A stretch of DNA of 64,000 nt from Blautia sp. Marseille-P3201T (GTDB lineage Bacteria; Bacillota; Clostridia; Lachnospirales; Lachnospiraceae): positions 372,001 to 436,000 of the forward strand of contig NZ_LT635470.1 of assembly GCF_900120295.1 (NCBI RefSeq), given 5' to 3'. The notes under the pieces are model-generated. The model saw nothing but the letters and a program-made list of their open reading frames with translations, did not search any database and was not told the DNA's origin. Shown here one piece after another: positions 51,293 through 59,502 of this stretch (position 1 is its first letter; each line of letters starts with the position of its first letter). Made by a program: the position numbers and the translations under genes.

Positions 51293-52952
51293 AAAATTAT
51301 TCGGGGGAATTATTGTAACGGCGGCAGTCTTTGGTGTTTTGCTTTTTTCGTGGGAAAAAGAGCCGGCAAAAGAGATACCTCAGGAGACGGACATGCAGGC
51401 AAAGTGGCAGGAAGCAGAGCATACTCCTTATGGGAAATATCCGGAAACAATTACCTATACCTTAGGGAAAATATCAGGAGGCAACCACTCTAATCTTCCG
51501 GCAGGAGACACCTATGAAGACAACGGCTATACACGTTATTTAAAGAAAATGCTGAATATTCAAAACAAGGATGTATTTGAACTGGAAGAGGGAAATCAGT
51601 ATGAGGAAGCAGTAGAAATCGCCATAAAGGACAACAATTTACCGGACATTATGGTGGTGAAAGGGCAGGAAACGGTGCAAAAGCTGGCAGAGGCAGGCAT
51701 GATAGAGGATTTGACTGAGGTTTATGAGGAATGTACCACATGGCGAATTAAAGATATGTATGCCAGTTATACAGACGCACTTTTAAATTCGGCAAAATAT
51801 GAGGGCAGGCTTTACGGGCTGCCGGATACGGTTATCGACCACGGTCCAACGCTTTTATGGATGCGAAAGGATTGGCTGGATAAGCTGGGCTTGGCAGAGC
51901 CTGCCACTATGGAAGAAGCAATGAATTGTATTTTAGAATTTGTCAATCAAGACGCAGCCGGAAACGGAGAGACTATCGGCCTTGCCTGCACGCCGGAGCT
52001 GGTAGCCGGAAGCAGCGAAACCTATTCTGCTGACGGAATTTTTTCTATGTTTCATGCAAGTCCCAGAAAATGGGTGCAGGATGCAGAGGGAGAAATTGTG
52101 TATGGCTCTGTGACACAGGAGTGTAAGGCAGCGCTGGAATATCTGCATACACTGTATACAAGAGGTGTTTTGGATAAAAAATTTCTTTTACGTACCTCAG
52201 AGAATATAGAGGAGCTAATCAAGAATGGGAAATGCGGAGCTTTTTTCGGGAAATGGTGGGCGCCGAATAATCCTCTGATGGAGTCTTATGATTATGATAA
52301 AAATGCGGAATGGACGCCTTATTTCTTTACAAAAGAGGATGAAAATGTATTGCAGGAATATGAAACCTTTGAGGACAGACTTTATGTGGTGGTGCGAAAT
52401 GGATATGAGCATCCGGAAATTGTGGCAAAGTATATCAGTGTGATTTTTGATTATTCCCGCTATGATGACAAAGAGGCAAATGAAGTAAATGAGTATTTTT
52501 CATTAAATGTAGACCCTACGGCAAGACCGTTGAACATTAACGTGGATTATCGGGATACACTGTATCAGACAACGGAAAATATTAGAAATGCGCTGAACAA
52601 TGAAAAACCGTCCTCTTCCTTGACAGGGCTTGAAAAGTCTTATTATCGTACCTGTAAGGCTTATTTAGACGGAAATCTGACTACGGCAAATGCTTGGGCT
52701 GCCTATACCTCCCGTATTACGGCAGTAGGCACACTGGTGGACTTGAATTTTAAAAGCCGTCAGCCTCTGCCTCTTTCGGGAGAGGGCTTAAAGGTCGGAG
52801 AAGACCTTTTGAAATTGGAGCAGCAGACCTTTATACAGATTGTCTGCGGTGAAAAACCGGTGGGCTATTTTGATACTTTTGTGAAAGAATGGTATGCAGC
52901 GGGAGGAAAGGATTTTACTCAAAAGGCTCGCACAGCAGCAGAAAACAAGTGA
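51285..52952 (+). CDS. Extracellular solute-binding protein, membrane-anchored, lacking a lipobox cysteine
   Basis: 555-residue family 1 solute-binding protein of the long LplA/YtcQ type. The N-terminal hydrophobic stretch 'LFGGIIVTAAVFGVLLF' is followed by 'SWEKEP', with no cysteine at the position where relatives have a lipobox, so it is probably a signal-anchored rather than lipidated protein. The binding fold is visible from 'NGYTRYLKKMLNIQ' through 'LPDIMVVKGQETVQKLAEAG' to 'EWYAAGGKDFTQKA'. Its translational coupling to the sensor kinase, with no permease alongside, suggests a sensory role or a second substrate for the upstream ABC system. Confidence 0.85.
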   Translation: MNKKLFGGIIVTAAVFGVLLFSWEKEPAKEIPQETDMQAKWQEAEHTPYGKYPETITYTLGKISGGNHSNLPAGDTYEDNGYTRYLKKMLNIQNKDVFELEEGNQYEEAVEIAIKDNNLPDIMVVKGQETVQKLAEAGMIEDLTEVYEECTTWRIKDMYASYTDALLNSAKYEGRLYGLPDTVIDHGPTLLWMRKDWLDKLGLAEPATMEEAMNCILEFVNQDAAGNGETIGLACTPELVAGSSETYSADGIFSMFHASPRKWVQDAEGEIVYGSVTQECKAALEYLHTLYTRGVLDKKFLLRTSENIEELIKNGKCGAFFGKWWAPNNPLMESYDYDKNAEWTPYFFTKEDENVLQEYETFEDRLYVVVRNGYEHPEIVAKYISVIFDYSRYDDKEANEVNEYFSLNVDPTARPLNINVDYRDTLYQTTENIRNALNNEKPSSSLTGLEKSYYRTCKAYLDGNLTTANAWAAYTSRITAVGTLVDLNFKSRQPLPLSGEGLKVGEDLLKLEQQTFIQIVCGEKPVGYFDTFVKEWYAAGGKDFTQKARTAAENK

Positions 52953-53007
52953 TTGTAAACCTTAAAATAAAATATAGTTGACAATTAAAGGCGGATTGTG
53001 ATACGAT
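52952..53007 (+). promoter_or_regulatory. BirA-like operator overlapping the bioY promoter
   Basis: ATTGTAAACC (52952-52961) and AGTTGACAAT (52976-52985) are imperfect inverted halves 14 bp apart, closely matching the Firmicutes BirA operator pattern TTGTTAAC-N14/16-GTTAACAA. The right half contains the -35 TTGACA (52978-52983); TACGAT (53002-53007, 18-bp spacer) is the likely -10. Biotin-BirA would block the promoter. Confidence 0.75.
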
Positions 53008-53045
53008 ACCTTTGCAAAAATAAGGACAGAAGAAAGGTAACAAAA

Positions 53046-53597
53046 ATGATAATGGCAAAGGAAAACAACAAAACTTATGATTTAGTGTATATTAGCATGT
53101 TTACGGTATTGATTGCAATCTGTTCATGGATTTCCATTCCGGCAGCAGTTCCTTTTACCTTGCAAACCTTAGGTGTTTTTCTGGCAGTGGGAATTCTGGG
53201 CGGCAAAAGGGGAACGATGGCTGTTTTGGTTTACATTTTACTGGGAGCTATCGGAATTCCTGTTTTTGCAGGCTTTTCCGGTGGAATTGGTGTTCTCACA
53301 GGAACAACAGGAGGCTATATTGTAGGATTTCTAGCATCAGCTCTTGTTATGTGGGGCATGGAAATTGCTTTTGGAAAAGGAAAAAAGATACAAATTCTTT
53401 CTATGCTTTTAGGATTATTGGCATGTTATGCAGTGGGAACCTTATGGTTTATGGCAGTGTATACCCATCAGACAGGTGAAGTAGGAATTTTAGCGGTTCT
53501 GGGCTGGTGCGTATTTCCATTTGTAATACCGGATATTTTAAAAATTGCTTTGGCAGTGGTATTAACCGGAAGATTAAAAGGAGCAGTCAGAAGATGA
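53046..53597 (+). CDS. bioY: Biotin transporter BioY (ECF S component)
   Basis: 183-residue membrane protein with about six helices. The family motif 'PAAVPFTLQTLGVFLAVGILGGKRG' (key part 'VPFTLQTLGVFLA') and 'GAIGIPVFAGFSGGIGVLTGTTGGYIVGF' (key part 'GIPVFAGFSGG') are unmistakable. It binds biotin and works alone or with the EcfAA'T module. The ATG at 53046 follows AGAAAGG with eight-base spacing; the longer frame from 52998 lies across the promoter. A BirA-like operator upstream supports biotin regulation. It overlaps a DUF1284 gene by 4 bp. Confidence 0.95.
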   Translation: MIMAKENNKTYDLVYISMFTVLIAICSWISIPAAVPFTLQTLGVFLAVGILGGKRGTMAVLVYILLGAIGIPVFAGFSGGIGVLTGTTGGYIVGFLASALVMWGMEIAFGKGKKIQILSMLLGLLACYAVGTLWFMAVYTHQTGEVGILAVLGWCVFPFVIPDILKIALAVVLTGRLKGAVRR

Positions 53598-54019
53598 AAC
53601 AGGAATGCTTGAAAATCAGGGCACATCATGGTATGTGCCTTCATTTTTTTGAGGGAAAAGGATATAGTGATGAGTTTACAGCTCATATGCAGAAAATTTA
53701 TGAAGAAATGCAGAAAAATCCGGAGATTGAAGTGGTTGCCTGTGGGGATGAAATCTGTAAAAAATGTCCGAATTTGGAAAATGGAATTTGTAATACATGG
53801 GAGCTTGTTCTGCATTATGACAAAGAAGTTTTAAAACGCTGTGGGCTGTCTGAAGGCAAGAAAATTTTATGGGATGATTTTTCAAATTTAGTAGAAGAAA
53901 AAATTATTTTGTCAGGGGAACGTCAAAAGATATGCGGAAATTGTCAGTGGTCGTCTATTTGTGAAAAGAAAGTGGAAAAAATTCTATTGGAAACTGAAAA
54001 AAATTGTGTTACACTATAG
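53594..54019 (+). CDS. DUF1284 family cysteine-rich protein
   Basis: 141 residues. The start 'RAHHGMCLHFFEGKGYS' is the DUF1284 hallmark. Two cysteine clusters, 'CGDEICKKCPNLENGIC' and 'CGNCQWSSIC', could hold an Fe-S cluster or zinc. No membrane segment. The ATG overlaps the bioY stop (ATGA 53594-53597), so translation is coupled to the biotin transporter, suggesting a biotin- or Fe-S-related role; this is inference. The frame could extend upstream within bioY but has no ribosome site there. Confidence 0.85.
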   Translation: MKQECLKIRAHHGMCLHFFEGKGYSDEFTAHMQKIYEEMQKNPEIEVVACGDEICKKCPNLENGICNTWELVLHYDKEVLKRCGLSEGKKILWDDFSNLVEEKIILSGERQKICGNCQWSSICEKKVEKILLETEKNCVTL

Positions 54020-54042
54020 GAAAACCACTGGAGGGAAAGAAA

Positions 54043-54465
54043 ATGAGAGCAGAATTTGATGAAACATTAGTAACCGGAAATGAAATGATTGATGGACAAC
54101 ATAAAGAACTGATTGAACGTATCAACCAGCTGTTAGAAAGCTGCGAAGACGGACAGGGAAAAGTAAAAGCAATTAAAATGCTGGATTACTTATTAGATTA
54201 TACAGAGTTCCATTTCAGCGCAGAAGAAAAATTACAGGAAGAAATTCAGTATCCGGGAATTAACGAACATAAAGCAAAACATGCAGAATTTAAAAACGCT
54301 GTAAAAGAGCTTCAGGAAATGCTGGAAGAGGAAGAAGGACCGACAGAAGCATTTGTAGCTCAGGTTAAGAAAAATGTAGTAGATTGGTTATTCGACCACA
54401 TTAAAGGTTTTGACCGCTCTGTGGCAGAATACAAATTTATGGCTTCTAACGCAGACAGATTATAA
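54043..54465 (+). CDS. Bacteriohemerythrin
   Basis: 140-residue four-helix oxygen-binding or diiron protein. All seven expected ligands are present: H20 ('DGQHKE'), H57 and E61 ('HFSAEE'), H76 and H80 ('HKAKH'), H119 and D124 ('HIKGFD'). In anaerobes these bind O2 or iron for protection or sensing. GGAGGG precedes the ATG by eight bases; a small frame upstream is not part of it. Fused domains are absent. The adjacent ArsC/Spx-like gene, 13 bp downstream, suggests a shared redox-stress context. Confidence 0.93.
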   Translation: MRAEFDETLVTGNEMIDGQHKELIERINQLLESCEDGQGKVKAIKMLDYLLDYTEFHFSAEEKLQEEIQYPGINEHKAKHAEFKNAVKELQEMLEEEEGPTEAFVAQVKKNVVDWLFDHIKGFDRSVAEYKFMASNADRL

Positions 54466-54478
54466 TAAGAGGTTGCCT

Positions 54479-54832
54479 ATGATATTATTTGTAGAATATC
54501 CCAAATGCAGTACCTGTCAGAAGGCAAAGAAATGGCTTTCGGAAAATCAGGTGGAATTTGAGGACCGTCATATTGTAGAAGATAATCCTTCGAAGGAAGA
54601 ACTCAAGGCTTGGTATGAAAAAAGCGGACTTCCTTTGAAGCGTTTCTTTAATACCAGCGGAATGAAATACAAAGAATTGAAGTTAAAGGATAAGCTGCCT
54701 GATATGTCAGAGGAAGAACAGCTTGAGCTTCTGGCTTCAGACGGTATGCTGGTAAAAAGACCTGTGCTTGTAGGCGATGATTTTGTCCTTACAGGCTTTA
54801 AGGAAAAAGAGTGGACAGAAAAATTAAATTAA
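54479..54832 (+). CDS. ArsC/Spx family protein (YffB-like)
   Basis: 117 residues with the thioredoxin-like ArsC/Spx fold. 'EYPKCSTCQKAKKWLSENQ' carries a CxxC pair (Cys near residues 10 and 13), followed by 'IVEDNPSKEEL', 'LPLKRFFNTSG' and 'RPVLVGDDFVLTGF', with the Arg-Pro-[VI] motif of the family. Family members include glutaredoxin-dependent arsenate reductases and the RNAP-binding Spx; the sequence alone does not separate them, though the RPxLV region resembles the arsenate-reductase-like YffB branch. It ends just before the TPP riboswitch. Confidence 0.85.
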   Translation: MILFVEYPKCSTCQKAKKWLSENQVEFEDRHIVEDNPSKEELKAWYEKSGLPLKRFFNTSGMKYKELKLKDKLPDMSEEEQLELLASDGMLVKRPVLVGDDFVLTGFKEKEWTEKLN

Positions 54833-54836
54833 AGTC

Positions 54837-54921
54837 AGCAGGGGAGCCCGTGAGCGGGCTGAGAGGAAGTTATCAACTTCGACCCTTTAACCTGATATGG
54901 GTAATGCCAGCGTAGGGAGAT
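54837..54921 (+). ncRNA. TPP riboswitch (THI element)
   Basis: All hallmark blocks are present in order: GGGGAGCCC, GGGCTGAGAGG, CGACCCTTTAACCTGAT, GGGTAATGCCAGCGTAGGGA. P1 pairs at both ends. It regulates thiE-thiD through the terminator at 54931-54964, giving transcription attenuation when thiamin pyrophosphate is abundant. Confidence 0.97.
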
Positions 54922-54930
54922 GAGTGTGAG

Positions 54931-54964
54931 AACCGGGAAACGTGCAGGCGTTTTCCGGTTTTTT
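54931..54964 (+). terminator. Riboswitch-controlled terminator before thiE
   Basis: A 12-bp stem (54931-54942 with 54949-54960, one G.U) has a TGCAGG loop and is followed by T6, ten bases after the aptamer. Confidence 0.92.
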
Positions 54965-55008
54965 ATATCACAGTCATTGTAATATAAAAAACAGGATAGG
55001 GGAAAAAA

Positions 55009-55677
55009 ATGAAATTAGAAAGAAAAAATATGTGTTTATATGCCGTTACGGACAGAAGCTGGGTGGGTGAAAAGAGTTTTTTAGAGCAGCTTGAGGACTC
55101 GTTAAAGGGTGGAGTTACTTTATTGCAGCTTCGTGAAAAGAATTTAAGCAGGGTGGAGTTTTTAAAGGAGGCACAAGAGGTGAAAAAATTGACCGATAAG
55201 TATGGTGTGCCTTTGATTATCAATGATGATGTGGAAATTGCTTTGCTGGCAGATGCAGCCGGTGTTCATGTAGGGCAAAAGGATATGGAAGCGGGGGAAG
55301 CCAGAAAAAAGCTGGGAGCAGATAAAATTCTCGGTGTATCCTGCCGTACCGTAGAGGCTGCAAAAAGAGCAGAGCAAATGGGAGCAGATTATCTGGGGGT
55401 AGGAGCGATGTTTGCGACATCCACAAAGACAGAGGCAGAGGTGATTACAAAGGAACGCCTGATGTCTATTTGTCAGGCGGTTTCTATTCCGGTTGTGGCA
55501 ATCGGGGGAATTAAGGAAGAGAATATAGAAGCTTTAAAGGGCAGCGGTATTTCCGGTGTTGCGGTGATTTCGGGAATTTATGCACAAAAGGATATAGAGG
55601 GCGCTTGTCAGAGACTTTTGAAGCTTTCAAAGGACATCACAAAAGAGGAGGCAGAGGAAAAATGCGAAAAGTGTTGA
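55009..55677 (+). CDS. thiE: Thiamine-phosphate synthase
   Basis: 222-residue TIM-barrel enzyme joining HMP-PP and THZ-P to make thiamin phosphate. Motifs: 'LYAVTDRSW', 'GGVTLLQLREKNLS', 'LIINDDVEIALLADAAGVHVGQKDM' (key 'INDDVEIALLADAAGVHVGQ'), 'GVGAMFATSTK' and 'VAIGGIKEENI'. It lies directly under the TPP riboswitch and overlaps thiD by 16 bp. With only thiE and thiD here, the locus looks like salvage or part of a scattered pathway; no thiM or thiC is adjacent. Confidence 0.96.
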   Translation: MKLERKNMCLYAVTDRSWVGEKSFLEQLEDSLKGGVTLLQLREKNLSRVEFLKEAQEVKKLTDKYGVPLIINDDVEIALLADAAGVHVGQKDMEAGEARKKLGADKILGVSCRTVEAAKRAEQMGADYLGVGAMFATSTKTEAEVITKERLMSICQAVSIPVVAIGGIKEENIEALKGSGISGVAVISGIYAQKDIEGACQRLLKLSKDITKEEAEEKCEKC

Positions 55678-56447
55678 GTATTGCGGGTTCGGATTGCAGC
55701 GGAGGCGCAGGTATTCAGGCGGATATGAAAACTATTTGCGCGCATAATATGTATGCCATGACTGCTATTACTGCGTTGACAGCGCAGAATACCACAGGTG
55801 TTTATGATATTATGGAAGTATCTCCGGAATTTCTGGCAAATCAGCTGGACTGTATTTTTCAGGATATTTATCCGGATGCCGTAAAAATCGGAATGGTTCC
55901 AAACAGTGAACTTGTCTGTGTGATTGCTGAAAAATTGCGGGAATATCAGGTGAAAAATATTGTAGTAGATACAGTTATGGTTTCTACAAGCGGAAGCAGG
56001 CTGATGCAGGAGGAAGCCTGTAAAGTGATGAAGGAACAGCTCTTTCCATTAGGAACAGTATTGACGCCAAATCTTTTTGAGGCAGAGGTTTTAGCAGGAA
56101 CAGAGATTAAAAATTCAAAAGATATGGTGTTGGCGGCGGCAGAAATCGGAAAATATACGAAAGGGGCAGTCTTAGTAAAGGGAGGACATTTGACTCAGGG
56201 AGCAGATGACCTTCTCTATGAAAATGAGAAAGAAATCTGGTATTGCAAAGAAAAAATTGATAATCCAAATACGCACGGTACAGGCTGTACCCTTTCCTCT
56301 GCCATTGCATGTAATCTTGCCCAGGGATATTCCTTACAGGAAAGCGTGAAAAATGCAAAAGAATATCTTACAGGAGCTATTCGGGCAGGTCTTGATTTGG
56401 GAAAAGGCAGAGGACCGTTAAATCATCTTTACATGGGAAATCGTTGA
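55662..56447 (+). CDS. thiD: Hydroxymethylpyrimidine/phosphomethylpyrimidine kinase
   Basis: 261-residue ribokinase-fold kinase phosphorylating HMP and HMP-P for thiamin synthesis. 'SIAGSDCSGGAGIQADMKT', 'AITALTAQNTTGV', 'LTPNLFEAEVL' and the anion-hole 'NTHGTGCTLSSAIA' motif are diagnostic. The ATG at 55662 lies within thiE after AGAGG; the frame extends to 55605 without a ribosome site. Its stop codon lies within the -35 box of the next promoter. Confidence 0.96.
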   Translation: MRKVLSIAGSDCSGGAGIQADMKTICAHNMYAMTAITALTAQNTTGVYDIMEVSPEFLANQLDCIFQDIYPDAVKIGMVPNSELVCVIAEKLREYQVKNIVVDTVMVSTSGSRLMQEEACKVMKEQLFPLGTVLTPNLFEAEVLAGTEIKNSKDMVLAAAEIGKYTKGAVLVKGGHLTQGADDLLYENEKEIWYCKEKIDNPNTHGTGCTLSSAIACNLAQGYSLQESVKNAKEYLTGAIRAGLDLGKGRGPLNHLYMGNR

Positions 56448-56473
56448 CAGAACAAAATGTATTTAGATAGAAT
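56444..56473 (+). promoter_or_regulatory. Promoter on the thiD stop codon
   Basis: TTGACA (56444-56449) contains the thiD TGA stop; an 18-bp spacer leads to TAGAAT (56468-56473). It drives the GNAT gene starting at 56504. Confidence 0.65.
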
Positions 56474-56503
56474 ACTGTTAAAAAACAGAAGGGGATAGGA
56501 AAC

Positions 56504-57139
56504 ATGGTTATTATTCGACAGGAAACAGAAGCAGATTATCAGAGAGTAGAAGAGATTACCAGAAAAGCTTTTTATAATCTTTATATTCCAGGGTGTTGTG
56601 AGCATTATCTGGTTCATGTGATGAGGGGGCATGAAGATTTTATTTCGGAATTGGATTTTGTAATCGAAGTCGATGGAAAAGTCATTGGAAATATCATGCA
56701 TACAAAAGCCAAGCTGGTAGATGAAGAAGGAATAGAGAAAGAAATTCTGACCTTCGGACCGGTTTGCGTTTTGCCGGAATACCAAAGACAGGGGTACGGC
56801 AAGATGCTGATAGAACATTCCTTTAAAAAAGCAACGGAAATGGGATACGATACGGTTGTGATTTTCGGAAGTCCTGCTAATTACGTAAGCCGAGGCTTTA
56901 AAAGCTGTAAAAAATATAATGTTTGTGTAGAAAACGGAACATATCCGGCTGCAATGATGGTAAAAGAATTAAAAGCAGGTGTGTTAGATGGAGGAAAATG
57001 GGTATATTACGACAGCCCGGTGATGCAGATTGATGAAAAAGCAGCAGCAGAATTTGACAGAACATTAGAGCCAATGGAAAAGAAAGAGCTGCCTTGTCAG
57101 GAAGAGTTTTACATTCTCAGTCAGGCGTGTCTGCAATAA
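56504..57139 (+). CDS. GNAT family N-acetyltransferase
   Basis: 211-residue acyltransferase. The GNAT core 'TFGPVCVLPEYQRQGYGKMLIEHSFKKA' (key acetyl-CoA loop 'QRQGYG') is clear, with 'VIFGSPANYVSRGFKSC' as the following motif. The C-terminal ~60 residues form an extra domain seen in YhbS-like members. The substrate is unknown. It is transcribed from its own promoter behind thiD, and an ECF sigma gene follows. Confidence 0.88.
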   Translation: MVIIRQETEADYQRVEEITRKAFYNLYIPGCCEHYLVHVMRGHEDFISELDFVIEVDGKVIGNIMHTKAKLVDEEGIEKEILTFGPVCVLPEYQRQGYGKMLIEHSFKKATEMGYDTVVIFGSPANYVSRGFKSCKKYNVCVENGTYPAAMMVKELKAGVLDGGKWVYYDSPVMQIDEKAAAEFDRTLEPMEKKELPCQEEFYILSQACLQ

Positions 57140-57140
57140 T

Positions 57141-57178
57141 TTATAAAAATTTCTTCATTTTTTGTAACGTTTTTATAA
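57141..57178 (+). promoter_or_regulatory. Candidate ECF-type promoter of the sigma/anti-sigma genes
   Basis: TGTAACG (57163-57169) resembles the AAC-containing -35 of ECF sigma factors and lies 45 bp before the sigma gene. It is bracketed by a perfect 9-bp inverted repeat (57141-57149 and 57170-57178). Autoregulation is inferred. Confidence 0.45.
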
Positions 57179-57213
57179 GTGATGAGTTAATAGGGTGAAA
57201 GGAGGGAAGGAAC

Positions 57214-57717
57214 ATGGAGTTTGAACAGATATACGAACTGTATTTTAAGGATGTTTTTTTATATTTACGCAGCTTATCTGCAACAGCACAAACCGCAGAG
57301 GAAATTGCGCAGGAAGCTTTTGTAAAAGCGTGGAAATCCATAGAGAGTTATGATGGCACAAAGGATATTCGTGCATGGCTTTTTACCATTGCAAAAAATA
57401 CATATTATACACATTGCAGACGAGAAAAATTTTATGCGGACTATGAAAGAAATGAAAATCAGTCGGAAACGTCCGTAGAGTTTGTTCAAATGCTGGCAGA
57501 TAAAGAGAGAGCTTTTTCCATTCATAAATTTCTGCATGATATGAAAGAACCTTACAAAGAAGTGTTCAGTCTCCGTGTTTTCGGGGAATTGCCCTTTGAG
57601 AAAATCGGAGAGCTGTTTGGAAAAAGCGACAGTTGGGCAAGAGTTACCTTTTACCGTGCCAAAAAACAAATTGCAGAATATATGGAGGTGTCAGAAAATG
57701 AAGAAAATAACTTGTGA
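57214..57717 (+). CDS. ECF-type RNA polymerase sigma factor
   Basis: 167-residue sigma-70 family protein with region 2 (~1-75: 'FEQIYELYFKDVFLYLRSL', 'AEEIAQEAFVKAWKSIESYDG', 'IRAWLFTIAKNTYYTHCRRE') and region 4 (~105-160: 'EPYKEVFSLRVFGELPFEKIGELFGKS', shown as key parts). Region 3 is missing, as in ECF sigmas. GGAGGG precedes the ATG. The downstream gene encodes a membrane anti-sigma factor overlapping by 20 bp, so it should respond to an envelope signal. Confidence 0.92.
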   Translation: MEFEQIYELYFKDVFLYLRSLSATAQTAEEIAQEAFVKAWKSIESYDGTKDIRAWLFTIAKNTYYTHCRREKFYADYERNENQSETSVEFVQMLADKERAFSIHKFLHDMKEPYKEVFSLRVFGELPFEKIGELFGKSDSWARVTFYRAKKQIAEYMEVSENEENNL

Positions 57718-58324
57718 GATTATAAAAGATATTTTGCCGTTATACGTGGATGATGCGGTAAGCTCGGATACAAGAGCTATGGTGGAGGAGCATCTGGCAG
57801 AATGTAAAAGCTGTAAAAAAGAGGCGGAAGCTATGAGCAAAGCCATAAAAATTCCTATTCATAAAACAGTGGAAAAAGAACAGGCAGAGGTTTTGAAAAA
57901 TATTAAAAAAACTTTCAAAAATAAGAAAATCAGAGCTTCTATAATCTCTGTTTTGGTGACAGCAGGAGTGATTGCAGGAGCTTACAGTGCCTTGGTGCTT
58001 CCGAAAATTTATATTCCCTATGAGGAAAAAGATTTTTCTATTGAAATCGTTGACGGAAAGGTTTATGCCAATTATAAAGGGGCAATAGAATATGATGGTT
58101 CAGTAGCATTCACCTCTACGGAAGATAAAAAAACGGTTTTTTACCTGTATACAAATCCTTGGAAAACTTATATTCAGCCTCTCTTTAAAAAAGAAAAAGA
58201 AGAACCTCTTATTTACATCGAAAAAGCAGAGGAAATGCAAAAAATCTATTACGGAAAATTTGATTTGCCGCAGGAAGATTATGAAACAACATGGGAGAAT
58301 GCGGAGAAGGTCTGGATAAAATAA
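57698..58324 (+). CDS. Membrane anti-sigma factor with zf-HC2 domain
   Basis: 208 residues. An N-terminal zinc-binding anti-sigma domain has H-x3-C-x2-C in 'VEEHLAECKSCKKEAE' with an earlier Cys in 'TCEIIKDILPLYVDDAVS'. One transmembrane helix (~88-108, 'ASIISVLVTAGVIAGAYSALV') is followed by a ~100-residue extracytoplasmic tail. It would hold the sigma factor at the membrane until signalling releases it. The ATG at 57698 follows GGAGG inside the sigma gene. It ends at a strong bidirectional terminator. Confidence 0.9.
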   Translation: MKKITCEIIKDILPLYVDDAVSSDTRAMVEEHLAECKSCKKEAEAMSKAIKIPIHKTVEKEQAEVLKNIKKTFKNKKIRASIISVLVTAGVIAGAYSALVLPKIYIPYEEKDFSIEIVDGKVYANYKGAIEYDGSVAFTSTEDKKTVFYLYTNPWKTYIQPLFKKEKEEPLIYIEKAEEMQKIYYGKFDLPQEDYETTWENAEKVWIK

Positions 58325-58370
58325 AAAAATGTGCTTCCTGCTGTAATTGGCAACAGGAAGCACATTTTTA
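58324..58370. terminator. Bidirectional terminator between the anti-sigma and DUF362 genes
   Basis: A perfect 12-bp GC-rich core stem ATGTGCTTCCTG/CAGGAAGCACAT, flanked by A runs on the left and T5 on the right, ends both convergent genes. Confidence 0.9.
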
Positions 58371-58377
58371 TAGCTGT

Positions 58378-59502
58378 TTATTTTACTGTAATCAGGTTAT
58401 ATTTGCTGTTTCCAATTCCGATTTTTTCTCCGTGAGTGATAGCGCTTTCCCAACAGGTTTCCGGGAAAATACTGTGGAAATGGTCGTGGTTGTGGGAAGC
58501 TCGTTCCTCTTCACTGCAATCTCCCAGCATGCTGTTTGAGAGAACAGGCTGGGCGTTTACTGCATCTGCACATGCCACATCAAGAGCTACCGGGTCAAAG
58601 GAAGCAAACATTCCTACATTTGGAACAATGGCAGCGTCATTTTCTCCGTGACAGTCACAGTATGGAGATACGTCAATGACCAGACTGATATGGAAATGAG
58701 GGCGATTGTCAATAACAGCCTTTGTATATTCTGCAATTTTGCAGTTTAAGATTTCATTGGACTCGTCAGAAGCAGATAAAATGGCGTCTTTTGGACAGAC
58801 ACCGATACATCTTCCGCAGCCAACGCATTTATCATGGTTAATGGTTGCTTTTTTATTTTCAAATTCAGGGGCGTCATGAGCGCAAATTTTTGCACACATT
58901 TGACAGCCGATACATAAATCTTGGTCTACATGAGGTTTTCCGGCAGAGTGCATTTCCATTTTTCCGGCTCTGGAGCCGCAGCCCATTCCGATATTTTTCA
59001 AAGCGCCGCCAAAACCTGTTGCTTCATGGCCTTTGAAATGATTTAAAGAAATGAATACGTCTGCATCCATAACCGCATGTCCGATTTTGGCTTCCTTGAC
59101 GTAGGTTCCGCCTTCTACGGGAACCAGCGCTTCGTCTGTACCCTTCAGACCATCGGCAATGATAATCTGACAACCGGTTGTGGTTGGGTTAAAACCATTT
59201 AAATTGGCGCTGTCTAAATGGTCAAGGGCATTTTTTCTTCCGCCTACATATAAAGTGTTGCAGTCTGTAAGAAAAGGCTTTCCTCCTAATTCCTTTACCA
59301 CATCGGCAACTGCTTTTGCATAATTCGGGCGCAGAAACGCAAGATTTCCGGGCTCTCCGAAGTGCATTTTAATAGCAACATATTTGTCTGTGAAATCAAT
59401 ATTTCCAATTCCGGCAGTTTTGATGAGTCTCTGCAATTTTGTGAGAAGATTATCGCCGTTTTTTACTCTTAAATCTGTAAAATATACATTTGATACTTCC
59501 AT
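58378..59502 (-). CDS. DUF362 protein with two 4Fe-4S clusters
   Basis: 374 residues. The DUF362 core (~1-190 and ~265-374) contains 'VAIKMHFGEPGNLAFLRP' and 'HFKGHEATGFGGALKNIGMGCGSRAGK' (key 'GFGGALKNIGMGC'). Inserted between is a ferredoxin module with 'CIGCQMCAKICAHD' and 'CVGCGRCIGVCPKD'. The protein is cytoplasmic; family function is uncertain though electron transfer or iron-sulphur redox work is likely. The ATG at 59502 follows AGGAGG; the longer frame to 59556 is not needed. It is transcribed alone. Confidence 0.88.
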   Translation of the reverse strand: MEVSNVYFTDLRVKNGDNLLTKLQRLIKTAGIGNIDFTDKYVAIKMHFGEPGNLAFLRPNYAKAVADVVKELGGKPFLTDCNTLYVGGRKNALDHLDSANLNGFNPTTTGCQIIIADGLKGTDEALVPVEGGTYVKEAKIGHAVMDADVFISLNHFKGHEATGFGGALKNIGMGCGSRAGKMEMHSAGKPHVDQDLCIGCQMCAKICAHDAPEFENKKATINHDKCVGCGRCIGVCPKDAILSASDESNEILNCKIAEYTKAVIDNRPHFHISLVIDVSPYCDCHGENDAAIVPNVGMFASFDPVALDVACADAVNAQPVLSNSMLGDCSEEERASHNHDHFHSIFPETCWESAITHGEKIGIGNSKYNLITVK

